NCBI GenBank assembly: GCA_030710605.1
Contig: CP092874.1
Coordinates: 37,708,696 to 37,772,695, forward strand
DNA from: Cordylochernes scorpioides
Taxonomy: Eukaryota > Arthropoda > Arachnida > Pseudoscorpiones > Chernetidae
DNA: 64,000 nucleotides
Direction: 5' to 3'
Each line of letters begins with the position of its first letter. Within the stretch, counting starts at the first letter, position 1. The position numbers were made by a program, and so were the translations under genes. Below are positions 13,401 to 20,814 of this stretch, piece by piece. The notes under the pieces were generated by a model that saw nothing but the letters and a program-made list of their open reading frames with translations, did not search any database and was not told where the DNA came from.

Positions 13401-16400
13401 TAAGCTGTATCAACAACGAACCCACATTGTTTTCATAGAAACCTTGTACACAAACATCGATGGCTGAGAAGCATCGTAACAGTATAAACGGTAAAATAAC
13501 TTCTCTGTCTTCTTCTTTATTATCTCTGCCCAACAATCAGGGTATCAAGCTTGTAGAGCTTGTTGATGGTGTCTGCTGAGGATGAGTAGAACTCATCAAT
13601 AGATAAGCCAATTACAGTCAATCATGTGGTTTGGGGTTGCAGGTTGAGAATTTCACTTAGTACATAGTGGGAAAACCTTGCAATTGGAAAGTCATTATCC
13701 GTAGATGACCAGACTTAAGTGTGGAAATCAAAGCCTGTTGTTCCCTTGGGAGGACTCTGTAAAGGACAACACCTAGTTGTAGAGCCAAAATGTCCTTTAG
13801 AGAAAGGTGTCATCTTACCAAAGAGCAGCTAAATATTAAAAATTGCAATTTTTACGATCAAAATTGTTCTTTATAGAGTGATGTCCCTCTAGCGTGATTG
13901 CCCTCTCATGGAGGTGGCTACTATTATTCTCTCTCTTTGGAGAGACAAAATCCTAAAGGTTACAAGACCAGATCCAAACAAGTACTACACAGTCTAACTT
14001 CTTTAGTTCAATACTATAAGGGATCAAAATGTTTGGTTGAATTAGTCTGTTGAATTTGATCTGGTTAAAGTAAATAATCTGATTGGATTTTTTTTTTTAA
14101 ATCTGTTGTTTTTGTGGCAACCATGTCTTGGCAAGTGCAAGCTGGGAGAACACCCCACTAAACATAAACAGCCGGGCAGTTGCAGTCGGGACTTTGTAAG
14201 CATGCCATCGAACAATAAGGCCTTCTTGTGGTATGGGGAAGGTTTTTTAATAACTAATATATATCCATAAATGTGGAATGACACCATTATGATATTTTTC
14301 TCTTCTTCTTCTTTCTTATCTCAAAGCCATGATAATCATGGTGGATAGTTAGCGACTGCTTTTACTGTAAGCGCACCACATGTCTACACATGTGAAAAGC
14401 AGTTTGACTTTGCACTTACAAATGTGCCAGAGCCCCGTTTGGTTACTTGCACTCGCTGGTGGGGTTAGACTTTTGGAAGAATCGGGGGCCATTGGAGCAT
14501 TTTTTTTTTTTTTAAACAGAAAAAAGTGTCCAATGCGGGAATCGAACCTGGGTCGTAGTGGTTGAAAACCAAACGGTTTAACCAGCCTTCCATCGACCCC
14601 CTGATCTTTTTCTAATATGAAAGATATTTCTGGGTGAAAACTATTAAGGCATTTTAAAATATGGTCTTCATGGTGGTGCTGACATGCAGAAAATGTCATC
14701 TATGTATCTACCACAAAGAAAGATGTCAGATTGGTGCTGAAGGGTGATCCCTTTGTCAATACGGGACATGTCTGCTACTATGGTTGAGAAATGGCTACCC
14801 ATCAGGGAGCCTCAGACATGTTGGAAATGGTGATTATAAAATGAAAATATATTCATTGCTAGGCATATTCCTTGTAAGTTGTACTATTTTGTCATTAGTG
14901 TCTATGTGAATATCTTCTAGGAATTCTGTGTGACACTATCTATTTATAATAACAAAACAACAACAAAAAGTTTTATTAAGACCTTTTAGTCTTATACAGA
15001 TTCACCAAGCAGAAATGTAGTAATATAGCAGAAAAAAAAGTGATTGTACCTTAATGGTAATATGCTATTTATATACAGGAAACACAAGGTAATAAGACCA
15101 AATAAATAAATAGTTTTTATAATCTATAATTCAAATTGTGCCTTATCTATATACAAAAAAATATATAAAAAGACAATCAAGCTAATAGTCTGGGTAAATT
15201 GGAGGAAAGGAAACCTACCATACATGGATTTACCACAAATCACTATCTATTTATAAGATGGAAGGAAACATTTTAATGTTATACAAGTGGAGAAGGATGA
15301 CTTACCCAACTTGGCTTCTTTCTCGAGAAGAACAATACGTAGCTGAGGGCATCGTGTGATAAGTTCCTGCGCTGTTGCCAGGCCGACAATTCCACCTCCC
15401 ACCACGGCTACATCGTATTCCGGCTCTCTGCAACATATTCTTCACAACTCTCTTCTTGTCTAGAGTGAATGGTGGGCAATTGAGGAATATTACTCTACCT
15501 ATGGCTGGGAAAGAAAAAAAAAACTTAGTTGAAAGAGATTGACTCATCAGTAATAGAACATATATTTTAGTGATGCAGAAGGTAACAAGACCACATTCAG
15601 ATAATTATCATTATTTAGTGATGGTTACTCTGCCTTTGCTGGTTCCAAGCCCAGATGAAAAAGGAGGAGGGGGAGCAGTAACAATCTCACTAAAAAACCT
15701 GGGCTCAGCAGGCCCGGCTGATAGTACCCAGTAAGGGCTCCTAACCGAGGGATACAGGATGAGCCGCGTTTGTACTCCATGTTAGGAGCGGCTGCACATG
15801 GAGTCTGTTCCTCATGTCAGAGGCGGCATTTCTTTTGGAGCTAAGTCGGCCTGCCAGTGAGTAGTGCTCCCAGTTTTAATGACAAAGGCAGACACATTAT
15901 ACTTCACCCAGTCATGATGGTTGTCAAAGCTTGATACCCTAATATGATTGAGTGTAGATAAGAAAGAAGAAGAAGATTCTGCTTTTATATGCTACACTGA
16001 AGGGTGGAATCTTAGAAATGGTATTTAAGCAAACTATGGACATAAGCTTTTATGACAGTAGAATTACATTCACATACTCTTCACAAAACAATAAGGACAA
16101 ACAGGAATTTATATTAATGCCGTCTGCATACAAGAAGAGGTACAACAAATTGAAGTGTTTATCTTAATAATGATTTTAGTAGCAATAGTAATATTTTGTT
16201 TAGAGTGACTGACAGAGGGGTTAACGTTAATATACTGTTATGTCGTTACTGTTGTGTTGAAGATGTTCAAATGAGCATGCAGGATTTCAAGGGATCTATT
16301 TGACTACTCTTTATTTACCTTCGTGTATTATGGGGAACAAGCAAATACAGGATCAACCAACAGTTATCAACAAGAGGAAGCAAGACAAGACTGTCCTGGA

Positions 16401-17716
16401 GCTTAGGAATGCACTAATAAAATGAAAAAAAAAAACACATCTCCAGACCTGTTGTATTATTTCAATTTATATCCAAGAGATTCAAATCAAGGATATTTAC
16501 AAGGTAATAAGACCTAATCCAAATAAATAAATAGTGTGTGACATTTCGGTAACAGCGTTGTTACCATCATCTTATTTTTTTGTAGCTATAATATATATAA
16601 TTCATATTGTGCTTTATCAATCAAATCAAGTATATATTTGAGATAAGCACCACCATTATTACAAATCTCTAAAATGGTCAAAGATAAACATTTTGGAAGC
16701 AAAATTGTTATTCAAAAGAGTAAGTATCGTGATTTGACATATCACTTGTACTTTTAATAATGCAGTAATACAACTCGTTTGGAAGTATAGCAATGAGACA
16801 ATGTATCCAAGAACATAACCATAAAAAACACTAAGTTATTGGGAGATATGTTTGATAAAAAAAAACTTTATGTTGAAAAAAGAAACAAATATAATTGGTA
16901 TTTAATTATAGTCCAAGAACTCCTCCTCTTTAATATAACAGACTATAATTCAACTGTATGTATATAGAGAGAGATGTTTTTTAAATTTTTGGTAATATGT
17001 GCATAATAATTTGTATTTTTATATAAATGTGTGTAACTAAATCAAAATAGAGATATCCAGACTTTGTGACCTTATTATCATGTAAAAAATTATAAATAAA
17101 TGTATTTTTTATATAAAAGAAATAAATGTTGCCTATATTACTGCATAATAATAAGCAAAAGTGTTGTTGTTGAGTATTCCGTATCAAACAAACGTTATTT
17201 GATCTTATAAAAGTATATTATTATGTTTTAACGCATGCTATTTTGCTATTAATGTTATCGCATATTAAATTACAAAATATATTTTAAAAATATATATACA
17301 TTGGGTAATTATATTTTAAAACAACACAATTTAGTCTCTAATTTATGTAAACAATGCGTTAAAGTTAAAAAGTATAAATACCGGCAGTATATGTATATAT
17401 AAATAATTATAATACTCTATTAACCATATATATAATATTTTAGAGAGAGAATTTATAATTGCATAAATATATATAAATTCTATAATAATATTGGTAAAAA
17501 TGAACTGAAAAAGAGAGATAAAAACTGAAAACAAATCGACGAAATGTAAATACAAATTGAAAAGTAAATTAAAAGTCAAGGACTACCCCACACTGAATTT
17601 GTCGTAGACGCCCTCCTTAATTGACTTCTTGTAAAAAGGCCGGAAGCAACTTTTAAAAATCCATTTCGCTTAGTAAATTTTCCAGCCAAACGAATGTAAA
17701 CATTGGCAGACGCCAT
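1346..17716 (-). CDS. L2HGDH: L-2-hydroxyglutarate dehydrogenase gene, 8 exons, C-terminal end outside window
   Basis: Mitochondrial FAD-dependent enzyme that oxidises L-2-hydroxyglutarate to 2-oxoglutarate, a metabolite-repair reaction. Exons on the minus strand, in gene order: 17716-17587, 15425-15306, 12077-11926, 7040-6909, 5953-5759, 4688-4521, 2789-2632, 1477-1346. All introns have GT/AG ends and the phases add up, giving about 395 residues in frame; the vertebrate enzyme has about 460, so the last 70 or so residues lie left of position 1. Visible family marks are the FAD-binding [10 protein letters not shown] segment, [26 protein letters not shown] and [19 protein letters not shown]. 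Residue similarity to animal L2HGDH is high in every exon. No stop or frameshift was seen, so the gene looks functional. It runs head-to-head with TRIM9. Confidence 0.95.
1737..1885 (-). repeat. LINE 3' end with GTT-rich (AAC) tail, minus strand
   Basis: On the minus strand it reads the CATGGTGCCATGATC palindrome, then CTCAAGGAGCATGA, then ACACAAGGGGTTAAGAAACA, the order seen at 5660-5727 and 395-515. The shared end point with an AAC tail marks the 3' end of a non-LTR element. Confidence 0.65.
2505..2560 (+). repeat. Structured repeat motif H1 (GGTAACA/TGTTGCC hairpin next to GAAAC)
   Basis: GATGAT, then GGTAACA, loop AATGC, TGTTGCC, then GAAAC and TCACACAC. The outer GTGTGA/TCACAC arms also pair. 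Other copies are at 7722-7770, 9775-9815 (minus), 9830-9880 and 16535-16575 (minus). Confidence 0.6.
2632..2789 (-). CDS. L2HGDH: L2HGDH exon 7
   Basis: Encodes [19 protein letters not shown], then [15 protein letters not shown], ending SSY plus two bases of a Pro codon. Acceptor TATCAG|GTC, donor CC|GTAAGT (phase 2). Very close to animal orthologues. Confidence 0.95.
2946..2962 (+). repeat. Poly-G tract
   Basis: Run of 17 G in one strand, one of several such tracts (also 28020-28041, 53878-53896, and a broken one at 21993-22018). Confidence 0.9.
3049..3345 (-). pseudogene. Penelope-like element reverse transcriptase fragment
   Basis: The minus strand encodes [20 protein letters not shown] and continues [20 protein letters not shown]. 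LDVxSMFTSIP is typical of Penelope-like reverse transcriptases, near the first catalytic Asp. It is a short piece that starts with poly-pyrimidine and low-complexity residues and lacks the rest of the RT and the GIY-YIG domain. Just upstream on the same strand (3350-3690) is the terminal repeat with a hammerhead. No function is expected. Confidence 0.7.
3340..3690 (-). repeat. Penelope terminal (pseudo-LTR) sequence with hammerhead
   Basis: Nearly the same sequence in the same order as 51060-51430 on the plus strand: ATACCCATTTCTTG, the hammerhead, GGATGGCTTTTCTTG, GATGGCGCTCTG and CCTGGTCAGGATATG. It joins directly to the RT fragment at 3049-3345, which supports reading it as the element's own terminus. 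Confidence 0.65.
3482..3523 (-). ncRNA. Minimal hammerhead ribozyme, type I, in Penelope terminus
   Basis: The minus strand carries the same 42-nt motif as 51227-51268: stem I UCCACG/CGUGGA, core CUGACGA, stem II GCGC/GCGC, GAAA, palindromic ACGCGU as stem III, and U at the cleavage position (between 3488 and 3487). Confidence 0.7.
4360..4480 (+). repeat. Interspersed repeat R2
   Basis: Block with GGCTCATCCATTGATG, CTCATCCCCAGCAGACACC, CAAGCTTGATACCCTGATAT and a GATAAGAAAGAAGA tail. Other copies: 6735-6840 (plus), 13500-13640 (minus), 15925-15975 (3' part) and 56130-56265 (minus). Confidence 0.65.
4521..4688 (-). CDS. L2HGDH: L2HGDH exon 6
   Basis: 56 codons, [20 protein letters not shown] to ATTNIYP, including the conserved PFRGEYLVL segment. 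Acceptor GTGTAG|TTG, donor CCG|GTCAGT, phase 0. Confidence 0.95.
4828..5155 (+). repeat. tRNA-derived SINE S1, full copy
   Basis: The 5' part resembles a tRNA with an A box (TGGTCTAAACTG) and a B box (GGGATCGAATCCCGC, GGTTCGAATCC type), followed by a 3' body with ACATGTGTAGACATGTGG and CCATGATTATCATGG palindromes and an A-rich end after GTGTACTAGGGATAA. The anticodon region TTTTC resembles tRNA-Glu, with low certainty. Pol III promoter boxes are present but this is not a working tRNA. Confidence 0.8.
5345..5425 (+). repeat. LINE 3' tail
   Basis: GGAATTTGTGTAATATTTGC, then ACAAGGGGATAAGATACAAC and an AAC-rich end. It joins directly to the next LINE fragment, so two insertions are stacked head-to-tail. 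Confidence 0.6.
5420..5727 (+). pseudogene. 3' end of a non-LTR retrotransposon ORF2 (C-terminal Cys motif)
   Basis: The plus strand encodes [40 protein letters not shown] and [15 protein letters not shown]. The order 'R.kTGHLk.L....n.k.YptCpkC...pAtPeHvL' is the usual C-terminal tail of jockey/I-type LINEs of arthropods, after the RT and RNase H regions. The reading frame stops early (GHL to GNL, a lost Cys after AL), and the piece ends in the AAC tail at 5727. A dead 5'-truncated copy. Confidence 0.65.
5759..5953 (-). CDS. L2HGDH: L2HGDH exon 5
   Basis: 65 codons starting [18 protein letters not shown] and ending [16 protein letters not shown] is a family hallmark. Acceptor CTTGCAG|GGC, donor GGG|GTAATC, phase 0 at both ends. 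Confidence 0.95.
5970..6095 (+). repeat. Penelope-terminus fragment (GATGGCGCTCTGCCATC family)
   Basis: CCACTAGATGGCGCTCTGCC, with GGCCAAATATC and AACATTTAGTT, as at 47870-47985, 35305-35415, 44505-44600 and 51290-51420. It touches the acceptor side of L2HGDH exon 5 (5953). Confidence 0.6.
6335..6515. repeat. Pogo-like MITE, family M1
   Basis: Ends in CCAGTAGAACATACTCC and GGGAGATAGTTGTACTG, with the family interior (GGACAGTTTTCAT, ACTTTGGCTCTGCAA). Confidence 0.65.
6595..6735 (+). repeat. Fold-back family FB2 fragment
   Basis: ATATACATGGTTAGCTCTTC, CTTGATTAATCAAGAAAGGG, TTGGCCAATTCTGG and GCAACTTTTAGTTGCACGAT also occur in this order at 48000-48150. Confidence 0.6.
6735..6840 (+). repeat. 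Interspersed repeat R2
   Basis: CGACTCATCCATTGATGAGC, CTCATCCTCAGCAGAT, AGTCTTGATATTGAGTAGAG and a GATAAGAAAGAAG tail; see 4360-4480. It lies 69 bp from L2HGDH exon 4. Confidence 0.6.
6909..7040 (-). CDS. L2HGDH: L2HGDH exon 4
   Basis: 44 codons, [20 protein letters not shown] to [10 protein letters not shown], in phase 0 on both sides. Acceptor GTGGCAG|CTG at 7040, donor AAG|GTAAGA at 6909. It matches the family stretch that follows the Gly-Lys-Leu-Ile-Val block. Confidence 0.95.
7135..7290 (+). repeat. SINE S1, 5'-truncated
   Basis: Holds only the 3' body (GGCACATTTGTAAGTGCAAA, ACATGTGTAGACATGTGG, ATGATTATCATGG, ATTAGGGATAA). Confidence 0.7.
7295..7720. other. AT-rich L2HGDH intron sequence
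   Basis: No gene or clear repeat recognised. TTTTAAAGGATTATAAAG-like stretches and short palindromes only. Confidence 0.4.
7720..7790 (+). repeat. Structured repeat motif H1
   Basis: GGTCTGAAGATGGTAACAAT and GCTGTTACCACAATG: core CTGAAGA with a GGTAACA/TGTTACC stem; the GAAA box has decayed to ACAA. Confidence 0.55.
7798..8102 (+). repeat. tRNA-derived SINE S1, full copy
   Basis: Best copy: A box TGGTTAAACAG and B box GGTTCGATTCC both match the Pol III consensus. Then the AAAAGTCCAACCCCACCAG body, both palindromes and an A-rich end at GTACTAGGAATAAAC. Confidence 0.85.
8345..8503. repeat. Pogo-like MITE M1, 159 bp
   Basis: Terminal repeats CAGTAGAACCTC and GAAGTTCTACTG lie inside a TA duplication, the usual target of Tc1/mariner/pogo transposases. 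It has no coding capacity. Confidence 0.8.
8860..9250 (-). repeat. LINE 3' end, family L1a
   Basis: Shares more than 300 bp with 34545-34925. The minus strand ends in GGATCTGTATAAGACCAGTG and GTCTTAATAAAGTTGTTTGT. At the upstream end it encodes [19 protein letters not shown] and MFDQG, also present in the other copy, which suggests the end of an ORF. The RT itself is missing. Confidence 0.6.
9288..9470. repeat. Pogo-like MITE M1, decayed termini
   Basis: ACAATAGAACCTCCATG and TGGAGGTTGTATT ends; interior as in the other M1 copies. Confidence 0.65.
9715..9925. repeat. Two inverted copies of H1 with flanking ATAAGACCAAATCC repeat
   Basis: The minus strand at 9775-9815 reads CTGAAGATGGTAACAAC, TTGTTACAGAAAC; the plus strand at 9830-9880 reads GATGATGGTAACAACGCTG, TTACTGAAATGTCACAC. 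Both are bordered by AATAGTGTGTGA and the phrase GGTCTTATTACCTTGTG. Confidence 0.6.
10085..10847 (-). mobile_element. Mariner-type element, 763 bp, internally deleted
   Basis: Terminal repeats CGAGGGGCATCCAATAAATA and the mirror ending GGATGCTCCTCG, inside a TA duplication. The termini are nearly identical. The interior keeps the start and end of the transposase but not its catalytic part, so any movement would need a transposase from elsewhere. Confidence 0.9.
10310..10753 (-). pseudogene. Mariner transposase, N-terminal DNA-binding part only
   Basis: 147 residues. [20 protein letters not shown] to [12 protein letters not shown] is the first helix-turn-helix; [20 protein letters not shown] and [12 protein letters not shown] form the second with the linker. 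The frame then runs into a deletion junction near 10300. Sequence left of it, in another frame, encodes [18 protein letters not shown], the C-terminal end typical of mariners. The DD34D catalytic domain is absent. It sits in an L2HGDH intron on the same strand. Confidence 0.85.
10953..11278. repeat. Long perfect-looking inverted repeat (fold-back), arms about 156 bp
   Basis: Arms 10953-11108 and 11122-11278 are reverse complements with only a few differences, around a 13-nt loop (11109-11121). The two mirrored short ORFs it creates are by-products. Confidence 0.9.
11345..11835 (+). repeat. SINE S1 fragment followed by repeat R1
   Basis: 11350-11490 is a diverged S1 3' body (GACTCTGGCACATTTGTAAA). 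11495-11835 is R1 (TGGTACCAAGCCCAGATGAA, GGGATACAGGATGA, CTCCATGTTAGGAGCAGC, GCTAAGTCGGCCTGCCA). Confidence 0.65.
11926..12077 (-). CDS. L2HGDH: L2HGDH exon 3
   Basis: Encodes [20 protein letters not shown] to [27 protein letters not shown] is the most conserved block of the family, near the flavin. Acceptor ACAG|GC at 12077 (phase 1) and donor AAG|GTCAGT at 11926 (phase 0). Confidence 0.95.
12080..13495. other. L2HGDH intron 2, no gene recognised
   Basis: 12120-12430 is moderately complex but has no similarity I can name. 12540-13430 holds a stretch of more complex sequence ending in AAGTGGGCTCCGGGC near 13258, which could be an LTR or 5' UTR relic, but no matching partner or duplication was found. 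Confidence 0.3.
13500..13640 (-). repeat. Interspersed repeat R2, minus strand
   Basis: CAGGGTATCAAGCTTGTAGA, GGTGTCTGCTGAGGATGAGT and GTGGTTTGGGGTTGCAGG, matching 56130-56265. Confidence 0.65.
13735..13925. repeat. Pogo-like MITE M1, decayed
   Basis: Interior GGACAACACCTAGTTG, AGAGCCAAAATGTCC, GTGTCATCTTACC follows the M1 order; terminal repeats are lost. Confidence 0.55.
14320..14603 (-). repeat. tRNA-derived SINE S1, minus strand
   Basis: Reverse of 7798-8102; the minus strand has TGGTTAAACCGT (A box) and GGTTCGATTCC (B box) with an A-rich middle and both palindromes. Confidence 0.8.
14950..15015 (-). repeat. LINE L1a 3' end, minus strand
   Basis: Minus strand GAATCTGTATAAGACTAAAA, GGTCTTAATAAAAC; same end as at 8866 and 34555. 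Confidence 0.6.
15306..15425 (-). CDS. L2HGDH: L2HGDH exon 2: FAD-binding Rossmann segment
   Basis: Encodes [19 protein letters not shown] and continues to [17 protein letters not shown] is the dinucleotide-binding Gly motif. The acceptor is ...TTGCAGAG|AG (or two bases earlier) and the donor GG|GTAAG is at 15306. The longer open frame on this strand at 15302-15547 is another frame and is not the protein. Confidence 0.92.
15615..15980 (+). repeat. Repeat R1 with R2 3' tail
   Basis: About 300 bp close to 11495-11835, then AAAGCTTGATACCCTAATAT and GATAAGAAAGAAGA as in R2, suggesting R1 and R2 may be parts of one longer element. Confidence 0.65.
15972..16075 (+). repeat. Short repeat R3 (about 100 bp)
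   Basis: TATATGCTACACTGAAGGGT, AAACTATGGACATAAGC and ACAGTAGAATTA match 20940-21040. Weak ATTCTAC terminal inversion suggests a MITE. Confidence 0.55.
16080..17580. other. AT-rich L2HGDH intron 1
   Basis: No gene. One H1 copy on the minus strand at 16535-16575 (GATGATGGTAACAACGCTG, TTACCGAAATGTCACAC) after a GGTAATAAGACCTAATCC block. Confidence 0.5.
17587..17716 (-). CDS. L2HGDH: L2HGDH exon 1: start codon and mitochondrial presequence
   Basis: From the ATG at 17716 the minus strand reads [20 protein letters not shown] and continues to a STTNSVW end. It is rich in Arg, Lys, Ser and Ala with no acidic residue, as expected for a matrix-targeting presequence. The donor GGG|GTAGTC at 17587 is phase 1 and joins exon 2 at 15425 to give [16 protein letters not shown]. 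An alternative pairing (donor at 17592, acceptor at 15427) gives NSVEPEYDV and cannot be excluded. The exon was found by searching upstream of exon 2 for an in-frame ATG; it is below the size of usual ORF lists. Confidence 0.8.
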
Positions 17717-17946
17717 TAAAACCTCCACGTGCACTCCGGTTGGTTAGAAAAGATAAGAAAAAAAAAATTTTCGACAACAGAGGGCGTTATCCTCCAAGTG
17801 TTAGCGCATGCGCACTGGTCCATTTACCGGCAAAGGTGCCATCGGGGGCTGAGGAAAAGGGGGGTTGTGATTTTCGTTAGTCCGAAACGCGCGGAAAACC
17901 GGTTTCTTGTGAGTTCATTTGGCATGTGGGTAAGTCAACCTTCGAA
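17717..17946. promoter_or_regulatory. Head-to-head promoter between L2HGDH and TRIM9
   Basis: 230 bp separate the two start codons, so both 5' UTRs and core promoters must lie here or start in an unseen upstream exon. The stretch is clearly more GC-rich than its flanks and contains CpGs, a CACGTG E-box near 17727, the GCGCATGCGC palindrome at 17804 and no clear TATA box. Shared regulation is inference. Confidence 0.6.
17804..17813. promoter_or_regulatory. NRF-1 / Ewg type palindromic site GCGCATGCGC
   Basis: The sequence AGCGCATGCGCA matches the published NRF-1 consensus YGCGCAYGCGCR except for its first base. NRF-1 (Ewg in flies) drives many nuclear genes for mitochondrial proteins, which fits L2HGDH. 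Binding is not shown. Confidence 0.55.
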
Positions 17947-18681
17947 ATGGAGGAAGAATTAAAGTGCCCAGCCTGCAAGCATTTCTTCAACAACCCCGTA
18001 CTTCTGCCCTGCTATCATTCTTTGTGTCTGAATTGCGCTCTCCACGCCCAACAGCAGATCAAAGCTCCCGCTACTGAAGAAGAAGGAAGTATTCCTGAAA
18101 ACGAATGCCCAGAACCTGACAAGGTGAGCCTGCTGAGTGAGACAGACAGTGGAGTGGTGTGTACCAGTCGTCCAAACAGCTACGTCGGAACTCCCATCTT
18201 GTTCCCTCCCCCTTTACTTCAAGCAAACGCCCTTCTTTCACTTGGCTGTCCTGTTTGTCACAAAGTCGTGTATTTCGACGAGAACGGAGCGCAGAATCTC
18301 CCCCGTAACCGTACTCTGCAGAACATCGTGGATAAGTACAGTGATTCCCACACTCAGTGCCAGCTATGTGAAGCTGGGGCTAAAGAGGCCTCCGTGATGT
18401 GTGAACAGTGCGAGGTATTCTACTGTGAAACTTGTCGTGAGGCTTGCCATCCTGCAAGAGGCCCTCTCGCTAAGCATGCTCTCGTAACCCCAGCAGAGGG
18501 CCGAGCTCTACTGAGACAAAGAGCTAAATGCAAGGAACCGCGCTGTGCTGATCACGCAGACGAAGCTCTTAGCATGTATTGCATGCTTTGTAAGACCCCA
18601 GTGTGCATCATCTGTCTTCAAGAAGGCCGTCATGCAAGCCACGACGTACAAGCTCTTGGCGCGATGTGCAAGGCACAAAAG
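17947..18681 (+). CDS. TRIM9: TRIM9 E3 ubiquitin ligase, first coding exon (RING and B-boxes)
   Basis: Encodes 245 residues from MEEELKCPAC to LGAMCKAQK and ends at donor AAG|GTAAGT, phase 0. TRIM9 is a neuronal RING ubiquitin ligase of TRIM class I that binds DCC/Frazzled and SNAP25 and acts in axon guidance and branching. The RING is split: C7, C10, C22, H24, C27 and C30 come first, then about 70 residues containing DKVSLLSETDSGVVC, then a C-P-V-C pair near residue 101. B-box 1 is about residues 137-179 (CQLCEAG to CHPARGPLAKH) and B-box 2 about 194-236 (CADHADEALSMYC to GRHASHDV). The ATG at 17947 is chosen because it starts the conserved MEEELKCP; a frame opening upstream at 17926 begins with GTG. 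The coiled coil, COS, FN3 and SPRY exons are not in the window. Confidence 0.93.
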
Positions 18682-18689
18682 GTAAGTTT

Positions 18690-20810
18690 AACTTCATTTC
18701 ACTTCTCATTCATTTTAAATTGTGAAAAATAAATAAAAATATTACTAAAAACACACACAAGACCTAATATAATCTTATATTTAAATCATATACACGCCTT
18801 CTCATATTTAAATGTAAAATAACTCTTACTTTTACATATAGAATATAAATATTAAAAAATGTGTATGAGGAAATAAGTTTTTATACGTTTATAAAAATTC
18901 ATATTTTAAAAGCTTCTCAAGTGCATTAACGATGTTCTTTTTTTAAATTTATGAAAATGGAGGGGTAAAAGAACACACGCAAACCACATTATTTAAAACA
19001 TTTTTCAATCCTTCAACTGAATTAAATGAATACGAAATAACTTATTATTAAAATGGCATATTAAAATTTATGCAAAAATTTCAGCTGATAATTTAAAAAA
19101 TAATATTAAAACACCATACATTTTTTTCAAAGAAAAATTAAATAAATTTAACTATTATATAATATGAATTATACAAATACTCTTCTTTATATAAAAATGT
19201 AAATTCATCAGAGTGAAATTTCTAATTATTATTTTTTAGAAAAGTCAAATTTATTAAATATAAGAATAAATAGAAAGCAAGTTTTGGTTAAGAATCTAGA
19301 AATATCGAGATGTGTCTTATAGAAATAAATTTATCGACGATTGGATTATCATCTTTATTTCTGTCTAATTCTGTATTAAGGCTTGCTTATAAATGGAATT
19401 ATTTATTGGATTCATTTACTCCTTTATTGCCCTATCTTGGCGCACAAAATATCGTTTGGTGTTATTGTATTGCCCATATTTATAACTGTATATAATTTCT
19501 CATATAAAAATTGATATATACAAGAGAGTGTATATATATTTAATATACATATTATAGTCAATAATGTTATGTATTTTAGATTATAATTATAGATTTAAAA
19601 AAAAATTGTGTTCAATATATTCTAATAAATTGGTTTATGCGCATTAAGCACAGTAATACAATGCACTTTAAGATAATAGAGATTTGAGGTTTAAAAAATA
19701 TTTTATTGACCTCATACACAAGTCAATGGTAGTAGTATATAATAATTATAAAAAGGAATAAAAGAAAAGAGGGATAAAGTAAAAGAGTAAAATATATACA
19801 TTGGATCATAGAGTAAATACAAATTAATTACATGAAAATGCCGTTTAAATAAAATTAAATTAAGCTAAGAGAAAGCGGGATACAATCTTACTTAATATTT
19901 AAAATGAATTATCAAGTATATATCGTGTAAGGAGACAAAAAAAAAAAAACTTTCTGGTATATTTAAAGGCAACCATTTTAAATATATAATATCCATATAT
20001 ATTGGATATTACTTTGACATTAATGTAATATTATAAGCTATTTTAAAGTGTCTTTTAGCGGGCCAAGAATTTCAGAAATTGGATACGTTTAAAAAGTCTT
20101 TGAAAATTAGCAATTCAAAACCCCAGAGCCAACCGATCGCACCACTTTCAACCTTGAGCAATAGAAAGTGATTGAAAGAGATTGATTGCAAGGGGACCAG
20201 ATTTTTTTTTTCTGTGAATCATCGTCTGTGAAGAAAACGAGTGTTAGATGAAAAGCTTTTCCGATGGTTTTAGAAAGATAGACTATTCTTGTAATGTATA
20301 TCTTTTGCTTCTTTTATTTTTATCGATATTTTTTGACAAATTTGAATTTGATAAATGTGTGCCCGGTAGAGGGGATTTCTATCTTTTTTATTATGAATTC
20401 CCAGCTTTTAAATATATCCTTCTAGAATGAATATTAAATATCAGTGAATATTTTCCAGAAGAGACTTCTACGAATATAAAATTTCTTTCTATATTCATAC
20501 CATACACTTGAAAATCCTCATAGTTTTAGTGAGGCCATTTTATTAGACATGTTTTTATAACGTAGCTTCTATTTTAAAATATTATAATTTTAGTTTACGA
20601 ATTTATACTATATATTAAGAAAAATTTACGATCTTTTCGTGCGTCTTTTATTAAATCGACATGTACAATTTTGTAAAACTATGTATGTCGCATATATATT
20701 TTTTTGTTTACATAAAATCAACATAAAAGAAAGTAACACAAATCAATAACGCTCCATATATATATAGAACATGAAATCATTTAAGCCTGAGTGTTTCTTT
20801 TATGCACAAA
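18690..20810. other. AT-rich intron sequence
   Basis: No gene or repeat recognised apart from A/T runs. Confidence 0.4.
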
Positions 20811-20814
20811 ACAA

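Noticed and set aside
15302-15547. 81-codon minus ORF starting [12 protein letters not shown]
   Set aside because: Different frame from the conserved L2HGDH exon 2 lying in the same place.
17729-17962. 77-codon ORF over the TRIM9 5' region
   Set aside because: Out of frame with TRIM9, low similarity to anything, overlaps the promoter; treated as leader sequence.
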